A stretch of DNA of 64,000 nucleotides from NCBI GenBank assembly GCA_900541335.1, contig UQJC01000004.1, positions 1 to 64,000 of the forward strand. The letters run 5' to 3'. The stretch comes from an uncultured Prevotella sp. (GTDB lineage: Bacteria > Bacteroidota > Bacteroidia > Bacteroidales > Bacteroidaceae). The notes beneath the pieces were generated by a model, which saw only the letters and a list, made by a program, of their open reading frames with translations, did not search any database and was not told the DNA's origin. A program made the position numbers and the translations under genes. This document shows positions 44,103 through 53,254 of the stretch, piece by piece (within the stretch, counting starts at the first letter, position 1; every line of letters starts with the position of its first letter).

Positions 44103-45122
44103 TTAGGCGTTTTCTTCTTCCTTAGCGGCAATGGCCTGGTTGGCTGTGATGGCAATCATCTTGTAGATGTCATCGATAGAGCAACCGCGTGAAAGGTCGT
44201 TGACGGGACGAGCGATACCCTGGAGAATAGGACCTACAGCAGTAGCATGACCCAGACGCTGTACAAGCTTGTAACCGATGTTACCCACTTCGAGACTCGG
44301 AACTACGAGGACGTTGGCCTTACCTGCGATGGGGCTACCCGGTGCCTTGGAACTACCTACAGAAGGAACGAGAGCCGCATCAGCCTGAAGTTCACCATCG
44401 ATAAGCAGGTTGGGCTTCATTTCCTTTGCAATCTGAAGAGCCTCTACCACCTTGTCTACTACTTCGTGCTTAGCAGAACCCTTGGTTGAGAAACTCAACA
44501 TAGCCACGCGCGGTTCGATACCAGCCACAGCCTTGGCTGTCTGAGCGGTACAAACGGCAATCTGTGCGAGTTGGTTAGCATCGGGAACGGGAGTTACAGC
44601 AACATCACCCATCACGAGCACACCGTTATCACCACATTCGGGAGCGTGCGTCAACAGCAACATGGCACCGCTCACGCAAGTAATGCCGGGAGCAGTCTTG
44701 ATAATCTGCAAAGCAGGACGAAGTACGTCACCCGTCGTATTGCGTGCACCTGCCAACTGGCCGTCAGCATCGCCACTCTTAATGATCATGCAACCGTAAT
44801 AAAGGGGATCCTCCACCTTCTTGCGAGCTTCCTCAATGGTCATGCCCTTCTTCTTACGAAGTTCGGCGAGAAGTTGTGCATATTCTTCCTTCTTCGGGCT
44901 GTTGACGGGGTCGATGATCGTAGCACGGTCAATGTTACCCAAGCCCCATTCCTTCGCCTTAGCGTGGATTTCATCCACATTGCCGAGGAGAATCAGGTCG
45001 GCCACACCGTCGGTCAGAATTTGGTTGGCTGCCTTCAATGTACGCTCTTCTGTACCTTCGGGAAGTACAATACGCTGCTTGTTCGCCTTTGCGCGGGAAA
45101 TGAGTTGTTCAATGAGTTCCAT
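44103..45122 (-). CDS. pta: Phosphate acetyltransferase
   Basis: A 339-residue enzyme of the short (catalytic domain only) class, which converts acetyl-CoA and phosphate to acetyl phosphate. Recognised pieces are RIVLPEGTEERTLKAA (18-33), YGCMIIKSGDADGQLAGARNTTGDVLRPALQ, MLSFSTKGSAKH and VGPILQGIARPVNDLSRGCS near the end. It lacks the N-terminal DRTGG/AAA regulatory part of the E. coli enzyme. It is the first gene of the pta-ackA operon, with a promoter box at 45331-45338 more than 200 bases upstream. Confidence 0.96.
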   Translation of the reverse strand: MELIEQLISRAKANKQRIVLPEGTEERTLKAANQILTDGVADLILLGNVDEIHAKAKEWGLGNIDRATIIDPVNSPKKEEYAQLLAELRKKKGMTIEEARKKVEDPLYYGCMIIKSGDADGQLAGARNTTGDVLRPALQIIKTAPGITCVSGAMLLLTHAPECGDNGVLVMGDVAVTPVPDANQLAQIAVCTAQTAKAVAGIEPRVAMLSFSTKGSAKHEVVDKVVEALQIAKEMKPNLLIDGELQADAALVPSVGSSKAPGSPIAGKANVLVVPSLEVGNIGYKLVQRLGHATAVGPILQGIARPVNDLSRGCSIDDIYKMIAITANQAIAAKEEENA

Positions 45123-45330
45123 TATGTAGATTAAAAATTTAGGAAGGCTGACGTAACGCGTACATCAGCCTCGAAGAGTTATGAATAAACGAGTGAATTG
45201 AAAAATAGAGCGTTCAAAGACCGATCCATACCCCGCTCAAGCCCCAACAGACTTAAGTATGTGTAGTGGGTATGAAGGCGATAGACAAAAGAAAAAAAGA
45301 ATTTGTCCACTCCATTTTGTTAACGCATTG

Positions 45331-45338
45331 CAAAAGTA
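45331..45338 (-). promoter_or_regulatory. Candidate -7 promoter box for pta-ackA
   Basis: On the - strand TACTTTTG, matching TAnnTTTG, 209 bases upstream of the pta start. The 200-base leader shows no reading frame. Confidence 0.5.
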
Positions 45339-45444
45339 CAGATTAAATCAACGCGAAACCTTAGGAATTTGAGAAAATGTCAAACGGAGGTAGACTTCTC
45401 CCCTATCCTTCGCATTATCCAAACTATTCACTTTGCACAAAAAA

Positions 45445-45485
45445 TCGGCTCTCCCGTTGTTCTTTCCAAACAACAGCAGAGCCGA
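45445..45485 (-). terminator. Terminator of the nuo operon
   Basis: TCGGCTCT (45445-45452) pairs with AGAGCCGA (45478-45485), with a second inner pairing GTTGTT/AACAAC. On the - strand TTTTTTGTGC follows. It lies 30 bases past the nuoN stop. Confidence 0.75.
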
Positions 45486-45515
45486 AATGAGAATTAGCCT
45501 GTTTCCGTTCAGCGA

Positions 45516-46964
45516 TTAAAGACCATAACTGAACGCGTCAATATAGCTATAGAATACGCCACCCAAGCCGAGCACGAGTACACCGAGTGTACAGAGTGCC
45601 AAAGCGAGACGGCTGTAACCATCACTCTTGAATGTCGCAATCGGACTTTCGTTGGGCTTAATGTACATAGCCTTTACAATCAACAGATAGTAGTAAAGCG
45701 AAATCACGGTGTTGACTAAGGCGATGAATACCAACAGGTGGTAACCTGCGTGGAAAGCGGCCATAAAGACGAAGAACTTGGAGAAGAATCCTGCGAAGGG
45801 CGGGATACCTGCCAAAGAGAAGAGGCAGAGCGTCATGAGGAACGCAAGCTTCGGATTCGTCTGGTAAAGACCATCGTAATCGCTGATGTTAATCTTACCA
45901 CTGTTTTCTTCAATGCTGGTCATCACTGCGAAAGCACCGAGGTTAGATACCATGTAGACCAAGAGATAGAACACAAGTGCGGTCATGCCCTGAGCCGTAC
46001 CATCCATCACTGCCAGTACAAGGTAACCTGCCTGCGAAATAGCTGAGAAGGCCATGAATCGCTTGAGGTTGTTCTGACGAATGGCAAAGAGATTGGCAAT
46101 GGTAATCGAAGCTACAATAATCCAGAACATCGCGGTATTCCAGCTTTCGAACAATGTGCTAACACTAAACACCTTGACGAGTACAGTGAGCAACACGAAT
46201 GCTGCAGCACCCTTTGAAATCACGCTGAGGTAACCCGTTACTACGGTCGGTGCACCTTCGTAGGTGTCAGCTGTCCAGAGGTGGAAGGGAACGAGCGAGA
46301 TTTTGAAACCCATACCGGTGATGAAGAGCAACATGCCAAAGATGGTAAAGAGAGAGCCATCGAGCAATACGCCTACTTCACTGAAGTAAAGGGTACCCGT
46401 AGCACCATAGATGAGTGAAATGCCATAGAGCAAGAGGGCGCTGGAGAAAAGAGCGAGCAAGATGAACTTAGCACCTGCTTCGGCACTTTCGAAACGCTTC
46501 TTGTCGTAAGCTACCAAGGCGGTCATGGGCACGGATGCCAACTCCAAGCCGATGAAGAACATCAAGAAGTGACCGCTGGAAATCATGAAGTACATACCCA
46601 AGAGGGTGAAGAGTACCAACATATAGAACTCACCTTGCTTGACAAGGTTCTCCTCGCGGCTCAGCCATTTGTGAGCCATGAGGAAGACAACGAGCGTACC
46701 TACGTTGAGCACCGACTTGAGGATGGTCATCATCGGGGTGTACTGATACATGCCACCAAAGGCTTCGGTAGCCTCAGCAGTGCAACAGGGCAGAAAGTTG
46801 AGCGCGGTGTGTGCTGCAAGCAACACTACAGGCAGGCAAGTATTGTAAACGCCCTTCCCGCTCTTTTTATCAGGACACATAAAGAGGTCGGCTACAAACA
46901 GGATGAGAATCACTGCCAGCAGAGACAACTCTTCGTGCATATATAAGAATTGCGAATAATCCAT
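45516..46964 (-). CDS. nuoN: NADH-quinone oxidoreductase subunit N
   Basis: A 482-residue proton-pumping membrane subunit of complex I, one of the three antiporter-like subunits. About fourteen hydrophobic helices are visible, with family motifs [19 protein letters not shown] (conserved Glu in helix 5), [31 protein letters not shown] (conserved Lys and His residues) and [18 protein letters not shown]. It is the last gene of the operon, 21 bases after nuoM. Confidence 0.95.
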   Translation of the reverse strand: MDYSQFLYMHEELSLLAVILILFVADLFMCPDKKSGKGVYNTCLPVVLLAAHTALNFLPCCTAEATEAFGGMYQYTPMMTILKSVLNVGTLVVFLMAHKWLSREENLVKQGEFYMLVLFTLLGMYFMISSGHFLMFFIGLELASVPMTALVAYDKKRFESAEAGAKFILLALFSSALLLYGISLIYGATGTLYFSEVGVLLDGSLFTIFGMLLFITGMGFKISLVPFHLWTADTYEGAPTVVTGYLSVISKGAAAFVLLTVLVKVFSVSTLFESWNTAMFWIIVASITIANLFAIRQNNLKRFMAFSAISQAGYLVLAVMDGTAQGMTALVFYLLVYMVSNLGAFAVMTSIEENSGKINISDYDGLYQTNPKLAFLMTLCLFSLAGIPPFAGFFSKFFVFMAAFHAGYHLLVFIALVNTVISLYYYLLIVKAMYIKPNESPIATFKSDGYSRLALALCTLGVLVLGLGGVFYSYIDAFSYGL

Positions 46965-46985
46965 TTTGTCTGTATTTATTGGAGA

Positions 46986-48518
46986 TTAAAGGAAGGGATT
47001 GCAAGAAGATACGGTTACGGCTGCCGAATGGATGTGATCAACGATGGGTGCTACACCCGTCGTAATCATGTCGCTTACCCAGAACGGAGCCATACCCAAA
47101 CCAGCTACAGCCAGGATGAGGCAGATTACAGAGAAGCGCTCGTCCCAAGTAGCATCGGTCAACTTGAGATGGTGTTCGTTAGTGCAAGTACCATAAAGAA
47201 TCTTACCAACCACACGCAAGATGTAGACTGCGGTAATCACGATGGATGAGCAGGCTGCAATCGTCAACACGCGGTGGAAGGTGTCCGCATTCTGGAACGA
47301 ACCCACGAAGATGGTCATCTCGGCAATGAAACCAGAGAAACCAGGAAGACCTAAGTTAGCCAAACCAGCGAGAATGTAACCTACAGAAAGGAAGGGCATA
47401 ATGCGCATCAATCCGTTGAGTTCGCGAATGTCACGCGTATGCGTACGACCGTAAATCATACCGATGAGGGCAAAGAAGAGGGCCGTCATCAAACCGTGGC
47501 TCAACATCTGCAACACGGCACCCGTGCAAGAAGTTTGGTTGAGCATGAGGATGGCGAAGAGTACGAGACCACAGTGTGACACAGAACTGTAAGCATTGAT
47601 GTACTTCAAGTCGGTCTGTACGCAAGCAGAGAATGCACCATAAACCACAGAAATACCCGTGAGGATGAGGAAAATCCATCCTAACTCATTGGCAGCCTCG
47701 GGCATAAGGTACATAGCGATGCGGAAGCAACCATAACCACCGAGCTTCATCAACACACCGGCGTGAAGCATGGATACGGCAGTAGGAGCTGAAGCGTGAC
47801 CGTCAGGGCTCCAAGTATGGAAGGGGAAGAGCGCACCGAGCACACCGAAACCGATAAAGGTCAAGGGGAACCAAATGCACTGCTGTACGAAGTCAATGGC
47901 ATGAGCCCCTCCAGTGTGGTTGGCAATCTCAACGATGTTCATCGTGTTACCACCTGCACCATAGAAGATACCGAAGATACCGCACATCAAGAAAGCGGAA
48001 CCACCCATCAACATGAGGGTCAGCTTCATGGCGGCATATTCCTTCTTACCGCTACCCCATACACCGATGAGGAGGTACATCGGAATCAAAGCTACCTCGT
48101 AGAACATGAACATGGCGAACATGTCGACGGAGATAAAGAAACCAAATACACCGAGACTCAACAGGGTAAACCAAAGGAAGTATTCCTTGGTCAGGGGCTT
48201 TAACTGCCAGGAGGCGAAGGTTCCGGTGAAAACGATGACAGCCGAAAGCAACAACATCGCTACCGAAATACCATCGACACCTACCGAATATTTAATGTGA
48301 AGAGGTTCGATCCAATTGACCGAAGCCGTGTAGAGCATTTCCTCCGTAGCTCCGGCCGCACGGTCACCGATGAAGGTCACGGTCAGATAGGCGGCAAGAA
48401 CGAGCAAAGCTGTACTACCAGCGACCATTACCGCACGGACACCCTTCACGTCACGAGCCAACCACAGGCCAAGCAACATGACCAAAGGAATGACTACAAA
48501 TAATGATAAGAAATTCAT
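46986..48518 (-). CDS. nuoM: NADH-quinone oxidoreductase subunit M
   Basis: A 510-residue antiporter-like membrane subunit of complex I. Motifs: VGVDGISVAMLLLSAVIVF, FYEVALIPMYLLIGVWGSG (helix 5 Glu), LFPFHTWSPDGHASAPTAVSMLHAGVLMKLGGYG (Lys/His proton channel) and GLPGFSGFIAEM. About fourteen helices. It lies between nuoL (27 bases upstream) and nuoN (21 bases downstream). Confidence 0.96.
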   Translation of the reverse strand: MNFLSLFVVIPLVMLLGLWLARDVKGVRAVMVAGSTALLVLAAYLTVTFIGDRAAGATEEMLYTASVNWIEPLHIKYSVGVDGISVAMLLLSAVIVFTGTFASWQLKPLTKEYFLWFTLLSLGVFGFFISVDMFAMFMFYEVALIPMYLLIGVWGSGKKEYAAMKLTLMLMGGSAFLMCGIFGIFYGAGGNTMNIVEIANHTGGAHAIDFVQQCIWFPLTFIGFGVLGALFPFHTWSPDGHASAPTAVSMLHAGVLMKLGGYGCFRIAMYLMPEAANELGWIFLILTGISVVYGAFSACVQTDLKYINAYSSVSHCGLVLFAILMLNQTSCTGAVLQMLSHGLMTALFFALIGMIYGRTHTRDIRELNGLMRIMPFLSVGYILAGLANLGLPGFSGFIAEMTIFVGSFQNADTFHRVLTIAACSSIVITAVYILRVVGKILYGTCTNEHHLKLTDATWDERFSVICLILAVAGLGMAPFWVSDMITTGVAPIVDHIHSAAVTVSSCNPFL

Positions 48519-48545
48519 TGTCGTAAATTGTGTTTCTGTTTGGGA

Positions 48546-50447
48546 TTATGCTAACGCCATGATCAACAACAAAACAAGCGTGCCGAGCAGGAAGACGAAA
48601 GCGTACTTCTGAACTGAACCGCTCTGAAGACCGCGGATGCGGAAGCTCAGGGCATTGGTGCCCCAGGCGAGGAAGTCGAAGAATCCATCCACAATGTGAC
48701 GGTCGAACCAGGCAATGGGCTTCGAAACATGAGCGAAGATGATGCGGTGAGTAATGTACTGGTAAACCTCATCAAGATAGAAGCGCTTGTAGGCCCAACG
48801 ATGGAGCGAACTGAACTTCTCGGCCAGGGCATCGGCCTTGGGCTGACGAGAACCAATGTACATATAAGTAGCAAGGAAAATAGAAGCTACGGCAATGACA
48901 ATTGACGTTCCAGCTACATTCCAGTCGAGGTGGATGTCATAAAGCTGACCATCAGCACTTACGAAATGACCGAAGGGAATGAAACCAGCTACGCAGGTTA
49001 CTACAGCAAGGAACATGAGGGGGAAGGTCATCGTCAGCGGTGCTTCGTGAGGCGTATGCTTCGCATGAAGCTCTACATTCTCTGTTCCCCAGAAAATGCC
49101 GTAATAGAGACGGAACATGTAGAATGCGGTCATAGCGGCAATCGCTGTCATAATCCAACCCATGGCAGGCATGTAAGCAAAGGCTGCCGTGAGGATTTCG
49201 TCCTTAGAGAAGAAACCTGAGAAGGGAGGAATACCTGAAATAGCCAGACAGGCAATGAGGAACGTAATGTGCGTGATGGGCATGTACTTACGCAAACCGC
49301 CCATGGCTGACATTTCGTTGCTGTGTACAGCATGAATGATACAACCGGCACCCAAGAAGAGCAATGCCTTGAACATAGCGTGGGTAAAGAGGTGGAACAT
49401 GGAAGCCATGTAACCCAATGAACCTACGTGTTCGTGACCGGTAGCATACTCGGTGCAAACACCGAGGGATACCATCATGAAGGCAATCTGAGAAATCGTA
49501 GAGAAAGCAAGTACACGCTTGATGTCGCTCTGGCAGCAAGCAACTGCAGCTGCATAGAAGGCAGTGAAGGCACCTACCCAAGCTACAATGTGGAGCGTAT
49601 CGGGTGCGTACTGAATCCACAAGGGGAAGAGGCGGGCAATCTGGAACACACCAGCAACGACCATGGTTGCGGCGTGAATCAAAGCAGATACCGGCGTAGG
49701 ACCTTCCATGGCATCGGGCAACCAAATGTGAAGGGGGAACATGGCACTCTTACCAGCACCACCAATGAACATCAAGAACAAGGCGGTGGGGAGCATCATG
49801 GCACCTTCAGCAAATCCTGCCTGGTTAAACTCAAAGCCAAAGGAATGGCAATAGTAACCGTAAATCAGGATACCAATCAAGAAGAACATATCGGCAAAAC
49901 GAGTGACGATGAATGCCTTCTTGGAAGCGGCGATGGCTGCGGGTGAGGTGTAGTAGAAACCAATCAAGAGGTAGGAAGATACACCCACCAATTCCCAGAA
50001 CATATACATCTGGAAAATATTGGTTGCCACAACCAAACCGAGCATTGACATGGTGAAGAGGCTAAGGAAAGCGTAATAACGCTGGAAGCCGCGCTCACCG
50101 TGCATGTAACCGAATGAATAAATGTGGACCATGAGCGACACGGTGGAGATGACAATGAGCATCATCACCGAAATGGGATCGAGCATAATACCCATGTCGA
50201 AGCTCAGTCCTTTAACAAAGAAGGGCAACCACTGGATGTTGTAAGGAACAAGCGTGGGGAGTGCCCCGTCTACGCGAGCGGTATTGAAGAAATACTCGTA
50301 AGCCGTGAAGTACGACAAAGCCGTCACCACGAGCAGTACGGCAGTACCTGTCAAGCCCGCTGCTTTATGGCTGAACCATTTTCCGAATACTCCGAGGAGG
50401 AGAAACGAGATGAATGGCAGCAAAAGAATGAGAATTGTTGATTCCAT
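48546..50447 (-). CDS. nuoL: NADH-quinone oxidoreductase subunit L
   Basis: A 633-residue antiporter-like subunit, the most distal pump of complex I. Motifs: MLDPISVMMLIVISTVSLMVHIYSFGYM, FWELVGVSSYLLIGFYY, FPLHIWLPDAMEGPTPVSALIHAATMVVAGVF and ISGIPPFSGFFSKDEIL. The C-terminal part (about 545-633) is amphipathic and ends in a last hydrophobic helix, consistent with the long lateral helix of NuoL. It is 26 bases downstream of nuoK. Confidence 0.96.
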   Translation of the reverse strand: MESTILILLLPFISFLLLGVFGKWFSHKAAGLTGTAVLLVVTALSYFTAYEYFFNTARVDGALPTLVPYNIQWLPFFVKGLSFDMGIMLDPISVMMLIVISTVSLMVHIYSFGYMHGERGFQRYYAFLSLFTMSMLGLVVATNIFQMYMFWELVGVSSYLLIGFYYTSPAAIAASKKAFIVTRFADMFFLIGILIYGYYCHSFGFEFNQAGFAEGAMMLPTALFLMFIGGAGKSAMFPLHIWLPDAMEGPTPVSALIHAATMVVAGVFQIARLFPLWIQYAPDTLHIVAWVGAFTAFYAAAVACCQSDIKRVLAFSTISQIAFMMVSLGVCTEYATGHEHVGSLGYMASMFHLFTHAMFKALLFLGAGCIIHAVHSNEMSAMGGLRKYMPITHITFLIACLAISGIPPFSGFFSKDEILTAAFAYMPAMGWIMTAIAAMTAFYMFRLYYGIFWGTENVELHAKHTPHEAPLTMTFPLMFLAVVTCVAGFIPFGHFVSADGQLYDIHLDWNVAGTSIVIAVASIFLATYMYIGSRQPKADALAEKFSSLHRWAYKRFYLDEVYQYITHRIIFAHVSKPIAWFDRHIVDGFFDFLAWGTNALSFRIRGLQSGSVQKYAFVFLLGTLVLLLIMALA

Positions 50448-50473
50448 TAGTTGTGATGTTTACAGACTTTTTT

Positions 50474-50782
50474 CTACCACTTCATCTTTTCAAGCTCATC
50501 TGCCTGGATGTTTTTCACCATACGGTAGATGTTAATCATGATGGCTATAGCAATGGCACTTTCTGCAGCCGAAATAGCGATGGAGAAGAGTGCGAAGAAA
50601 TAGCCTTCATTGCCTTCAGGATAAAGCATGCGGTTGAATACTGCAAAATTGAGATCGGTAGCATTGAGCATCAATTCGACCGACAAAAGAATGGCCAGGG
50701 TGCTGCGGCGCGTCAGAAATCCGAAAACGCCGGCAAACATCATGACGGCTGAAATGATAAGAAGATATTCCAGTTGAATCAT
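50474..50782 (-). CDS. nuoK: NADH-quinone oxidoreductase subunit K
   Basis: A 102-residue membrane subunit with three helices. It shows LEYLLIISAVMMFAGVFGFLTRR, SVELMLNATDLNF (conserved Glu of helix 2) and AAESAIAIAIMINIYRM (second conserved Glu). Length and motifs match NuoK. nuoJ ends 14 bases upstream. Confidence 0.95.
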   Translation of the reverse strand: MIQLEYLLIISAVMMFAGVFGFLTRRSTLAILLSVELMLNATDLNFAVFNRMLYPEGNEGYFFALFSIAISAAESAIAIAIMINIYRMVKNIQADELEKMKW

Positions 50783-50796
50783 AACGTAGATTTGTT

Positions 50797-51318
50797 TTAG
50801 CGTTTACGGGCAATCAGCAATGCACCTACGATACAAGCCAAAAGCAATACACTGACAGCCTCGAAAGGAAGCAGGTAGCCATTGTCGCCCGTAGAAAGCA
50901 TGTTGTTACCAATAGATTGGATAGAAGTAACTGCGCTGGCAGTCTCGCTGGGAGCTGTAAGCACTTGTGATTTGAAATTGTGGGTCAACACCACACCAAG
51001 GAAGGAACAGAAACCAACCAATGCGAGGAGGAAGCCCCAAGAGGCATCTTTTACCTTACGCTTGAAGGTCTCTTCCTTAGCACCCTCCGTCAACAAAATG
51101 GAGAATACGTACAGCACAATGATGCCGCCCGCATAGACCATGACTTGCACAGAACCGAGGAAGGTGTAGCCCATCAGAAAATACATACCAGCCGTGCCTA
51201 ACAACACGAACAGCAGGTATGTGGCAGCACGCACAATGCTCTTGGTCATCACTGTCGCGAAGGACGAGAAGATGATCAGTACTGCCAAAACGACGAACAT
51301 GATATTTTGTGAATCCAT
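50797..51318 (-). CDS. nuoJ: NADH-quinone oxidoreductase subunit J
   Basis: A 173-residue membrane subunit with five helices. ATYLLFVLLGTAGMYFLMGYTFLGSVQVMVYAGGIIVLYVF is the NuoJ core, containing the pi-bulge helix region. The open frame allows an earlier Met at 51339, which would abut the nuoI stop; the start at 51318 (MDSQNIMFVVLAV) gives the usual short N-terminus and a 21-base spacing. Confidence 0.93.
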   Translation of the reverse strand: MDSQNIMFVVLAVLIIFSSFATVMTKSIVRAATYLLFVLLGTAGMYFLMGYTFLGSVQVMVYAGGIIVLYVFSILLTEGAKEETFKRKVKDASWGFLLALVGFCSFLGVVLTHNFKSQVLTAPSETASAVTSIQSIGNNMLSTGDNGYLLPFEAVSVLLLACIVGALLIARKR

Positions 51319-51339
51319 GAATCTTGTTTGATGTATCAA

Positions 51340-51804
51340 TTACTTTTCTTGAACCTTTGAACCCTCGTGATTCAATACCTTAACGAGCTTTGAACGGTCG
51401 AATACTGCGTTCTCATAACTCTGGTCAAAGGTAATTGCATCGTGGGGACAGGCACGGGTGCAAAGCTGGCAGAACATACAAGAACCAAGGTCGTACTCGT
51501 ACTTAACGAGACGCTTCTTTTTCTTGCCGTCCTCAGTTTCATAAAACTCGCTCGTTACCTTGATACTGCCATTGGGGCAAGCCATCTGACAGAGGCCGCA
51601 ACCCACACATTTGTGCTCATTCTGCTCGTTGTGGAGCATTGTGAGCGAACCGCGAAAACGATCAAACATAACATTGGTCGCACGGTTCTCAGGGTATTGT
51701 TCGGTAATCTTGGGGGTGAAAAACTCGCGCATCGTGGTCTTCAAACCGGTGCCGAGGCTTTTCAATCCACCGACGATTCCGCCGATATAACTTTTTTCTT
51801 CCAT
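51340..51804 (-). CDS. nuoI: NADH-quinone oxidoreductase subunit I
   Basis: A 154-residue ferredoxin-like subunit that carries clusters N6a and N6b in the peripheral arm. Two 4Fe-4S motifs are complete: CVGCGLCQMAC (C66, C69, C72, C76) and CMFCQLCTRAC (C109, C112, C115, C119). EKSYIGGIVGGLKSLGTGLKTTMREFF at the N-terminus is the membrane-surface anchor helix. It is separated from nuoH by a 144-base non-coding spacer holding octamer repeats, longer than the other gaps in this operon except CD-H. Confidence 0.95.
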   Translation of the reverse strand: MEEKSYIGGIVGGLKSLGTGLKTTMREFFTPKITEQYPENRATNVMFDRFRGSLTMLHNEQNEHKCVGCGLCQMACPNGSIKVTSEFYETEDGKKKKRLVKYEYDLGSCMFCQLCTRACPHDAITFDQSYENAVFDRSKLVKVLNHEGSKVQEK

Positions 51805-51818
51805 GAGTGGAGATTCAT

Positions 51819-51946
51819 TTAAGTTTAAAAGTTTAGATAAGAAGTTTGGGAGTTCAGAGGCCGATGAACTTTCAGCGTTTGTCGGTCAATCCCTAACAGA
51901 CAAGTCCATCCACGTAAACTCTTCAACTCATAAACTTTTCAACTTT
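51819..51946. repeat. Octamer-repeat element with inverted arms between nuoH and nuoI
   Basis: The left arm is GTTTAAAA-GTTTAGAT ... GTTTGGGA-GTTCAGAG (51823-51857). The right arm, on the other strand, reads GTTGAAAA-GTTTATGA-GTTGAAGA-GTTT (51916-51946). The arms face each other and could fold into a long imperfect hairpin around about 60 bases. Confidence 0.6.
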
Positions 51947-51948
51947 GA

Positions 51949-53034
51949 TTAGAAATGCCATCCCATAGCGACGCAGAGTGCCATGAGGACAAGGTTTACC
52001 ATGCTGAAGGGAACGAGATACTTCCATTCGAGGGAAAGAATCTGGTCAATACGCAGACGCGGGAAGGTCCAACGCAACCACATCAACAGAAAGACTACAA
52101 AGAAGGTCTTGCCAAGGAACCAAACCGCTCCAGGAATGAGGTCCATCACACCGTTGAAAGCGTCGAGACCATAAATGTGCAAGGGAGCCCAGCCACCGAG
52201 GAAGATGGTAGAAGCCATACCGGCACAGATGAAGAGGTTCAAGTACTCTGCCAAGTAGTAGTAACCGAAGTGCATACCAGAATATTCGGTATGATAACCT
52301 GCGGTCAACTCACTCTCACACTCGGGCAAGTCGAACGGACCACGGTTACACTCTGCATTACCTGCTACCAAATAGATAAAGAAGGCAATGACTGCAGGAA
52401 TGTGACCACGAACGATGTTCCAACCGTTTACGTACTGGTCCTGGCAGATTTCGCTGAAGGACATGGTACCGGTCAAGCAGATCATGGCGAGCATGGTCAT
52501 ACCGATAGAGAGCTCATAACTGATAATCTGAGCACCACTTCGCATGGCACCAATGAGTGAATACTTATTGTTACTACTCCAACCGGCAAGCAGAATACCT
52601 ACCACACCGATAGAAGAAATAGCAAGGAAGAAGAATACGCCGACATTGAAGTCAATGATGTGCGCACCCATATTCCAGGGCAGACAAGCGAAAGTAACCA
52701 TTGAGGCTGTCACAACCAGGAACGGAGCGAGGTTGTGCAGGAAAAGGTCACTCTGTCGCATACTGATAATCTCCTTGGTCAGCATCTTGAATACGTCGCT
52801 GAATACCTGGAGAAGTCCCCACTTACCTACACGCATCGGGCCTAAGCGGCACTGAAAGGCTGCGCAGACCTTGCGTTCCATATAGATAAGGGCGATAGCA
52901 AACACGGCATACAACGTGATGATGACCAATGCCACGAGAATACTCTCCGTCAAGATTGCACCCCACTCGGCAAAGCCACACGTCTGCATGAGAAAGCCAT
53001 GAAGCCAGTTTGTTACTATTGAGAAATCAAACAT
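51949..53034 (-). CDS. nuoH: NADH-quinone oxidoreductase subunit H
   Basis: A 361-residue membrane subunit that forms the quinone-binding junction of complex I. Motifs: YMERKVCAAFQCRLGPMRVGKWGLLQVFSDVFKML (in about 50-84), SYELSIGMTML, FDLPECESELTAGYHTEYSGMHFGYYYLAEY (the conserved acidic loop) and WLRWTFPRLRIDQILSLEWKYLVP. About eight helices. Fully typical length (about 330-360). Confidence 0.96.
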   Translation of the reverse strand: MFDFSIVTNWLHGFLMQTCGFAEWGAILTESILVALVIITLYAVFAIALIYMERKVCAAFQCRLGPMRVGKWGLLQVFSDVFKMLTKEIISMRQSDLFLHNLAPFLVVTASMVTFACLPWNMGAHIIDFNVGVFFFLAISSIGVVGILLAGWSSNNKYSLIGAMRSGAQIISYELSIGMTMLAMICLTGTMSFSEICQDQYVNGWNIVRGHIPAVIAFFIYLVAGNAECNRGPFDLPECESELTAGYHTEYSGMHFGYYYLAEYLNLFICAGMASTIFLGGWAPLHIYGLDAFNGVMDLIPGAVWFLGKTFFVVFLLMWLRWTFPRLRIDQILSLEWKYLVPFSMVNLVLMALCVAMGWHF

Positions 53035-53254
53035 GAGATTTAAATATTGAGTTTCGAAGTTTATGAGTTTAAAAGTTTATGAGATTGCCCATAAGGAAAC
53101 CTTGTAGTTAGACACTAAAGACCTTGTGATTAAATTCACGGGCACGTTGCCATACTTGGAGTTTTTCAAAAGAAAAGACAGGAGCTTCCATGAAACAAAC
53201 TTGACAAACGTATCCTCTTAACTTTTAAACCTTCAACTTTTCAACTTAAAAGAT
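53035..53254. repeat. Non-coding spacer with octamer repeats at the nuoEFG position
   Basis: A 220-base gap between nuoCD and nuoH, exactly where nuoE, nuoF and nuoG lie in full-length operons. Four consecutive 8-base units GTTTCGAA-GTTTATGA-GTTTAAAA-GTTTATGA occupy 53051-53082. The opposite end (53219-53252) reads on the other strand as GTTGAAAA-GTTGAAG-GTTTAAAA-GTT. No remnant of E, F or G coding sequence is recognisable. Confidence 0.65.

Noticed and set aside
51805..53254. Hidden nuoE, nuoF or nuoG remnants
   Set aside because: The gaps around nuoH carry only octamer repeats and no recognisable NADH-binding or iron-sulfur motif in any frame.
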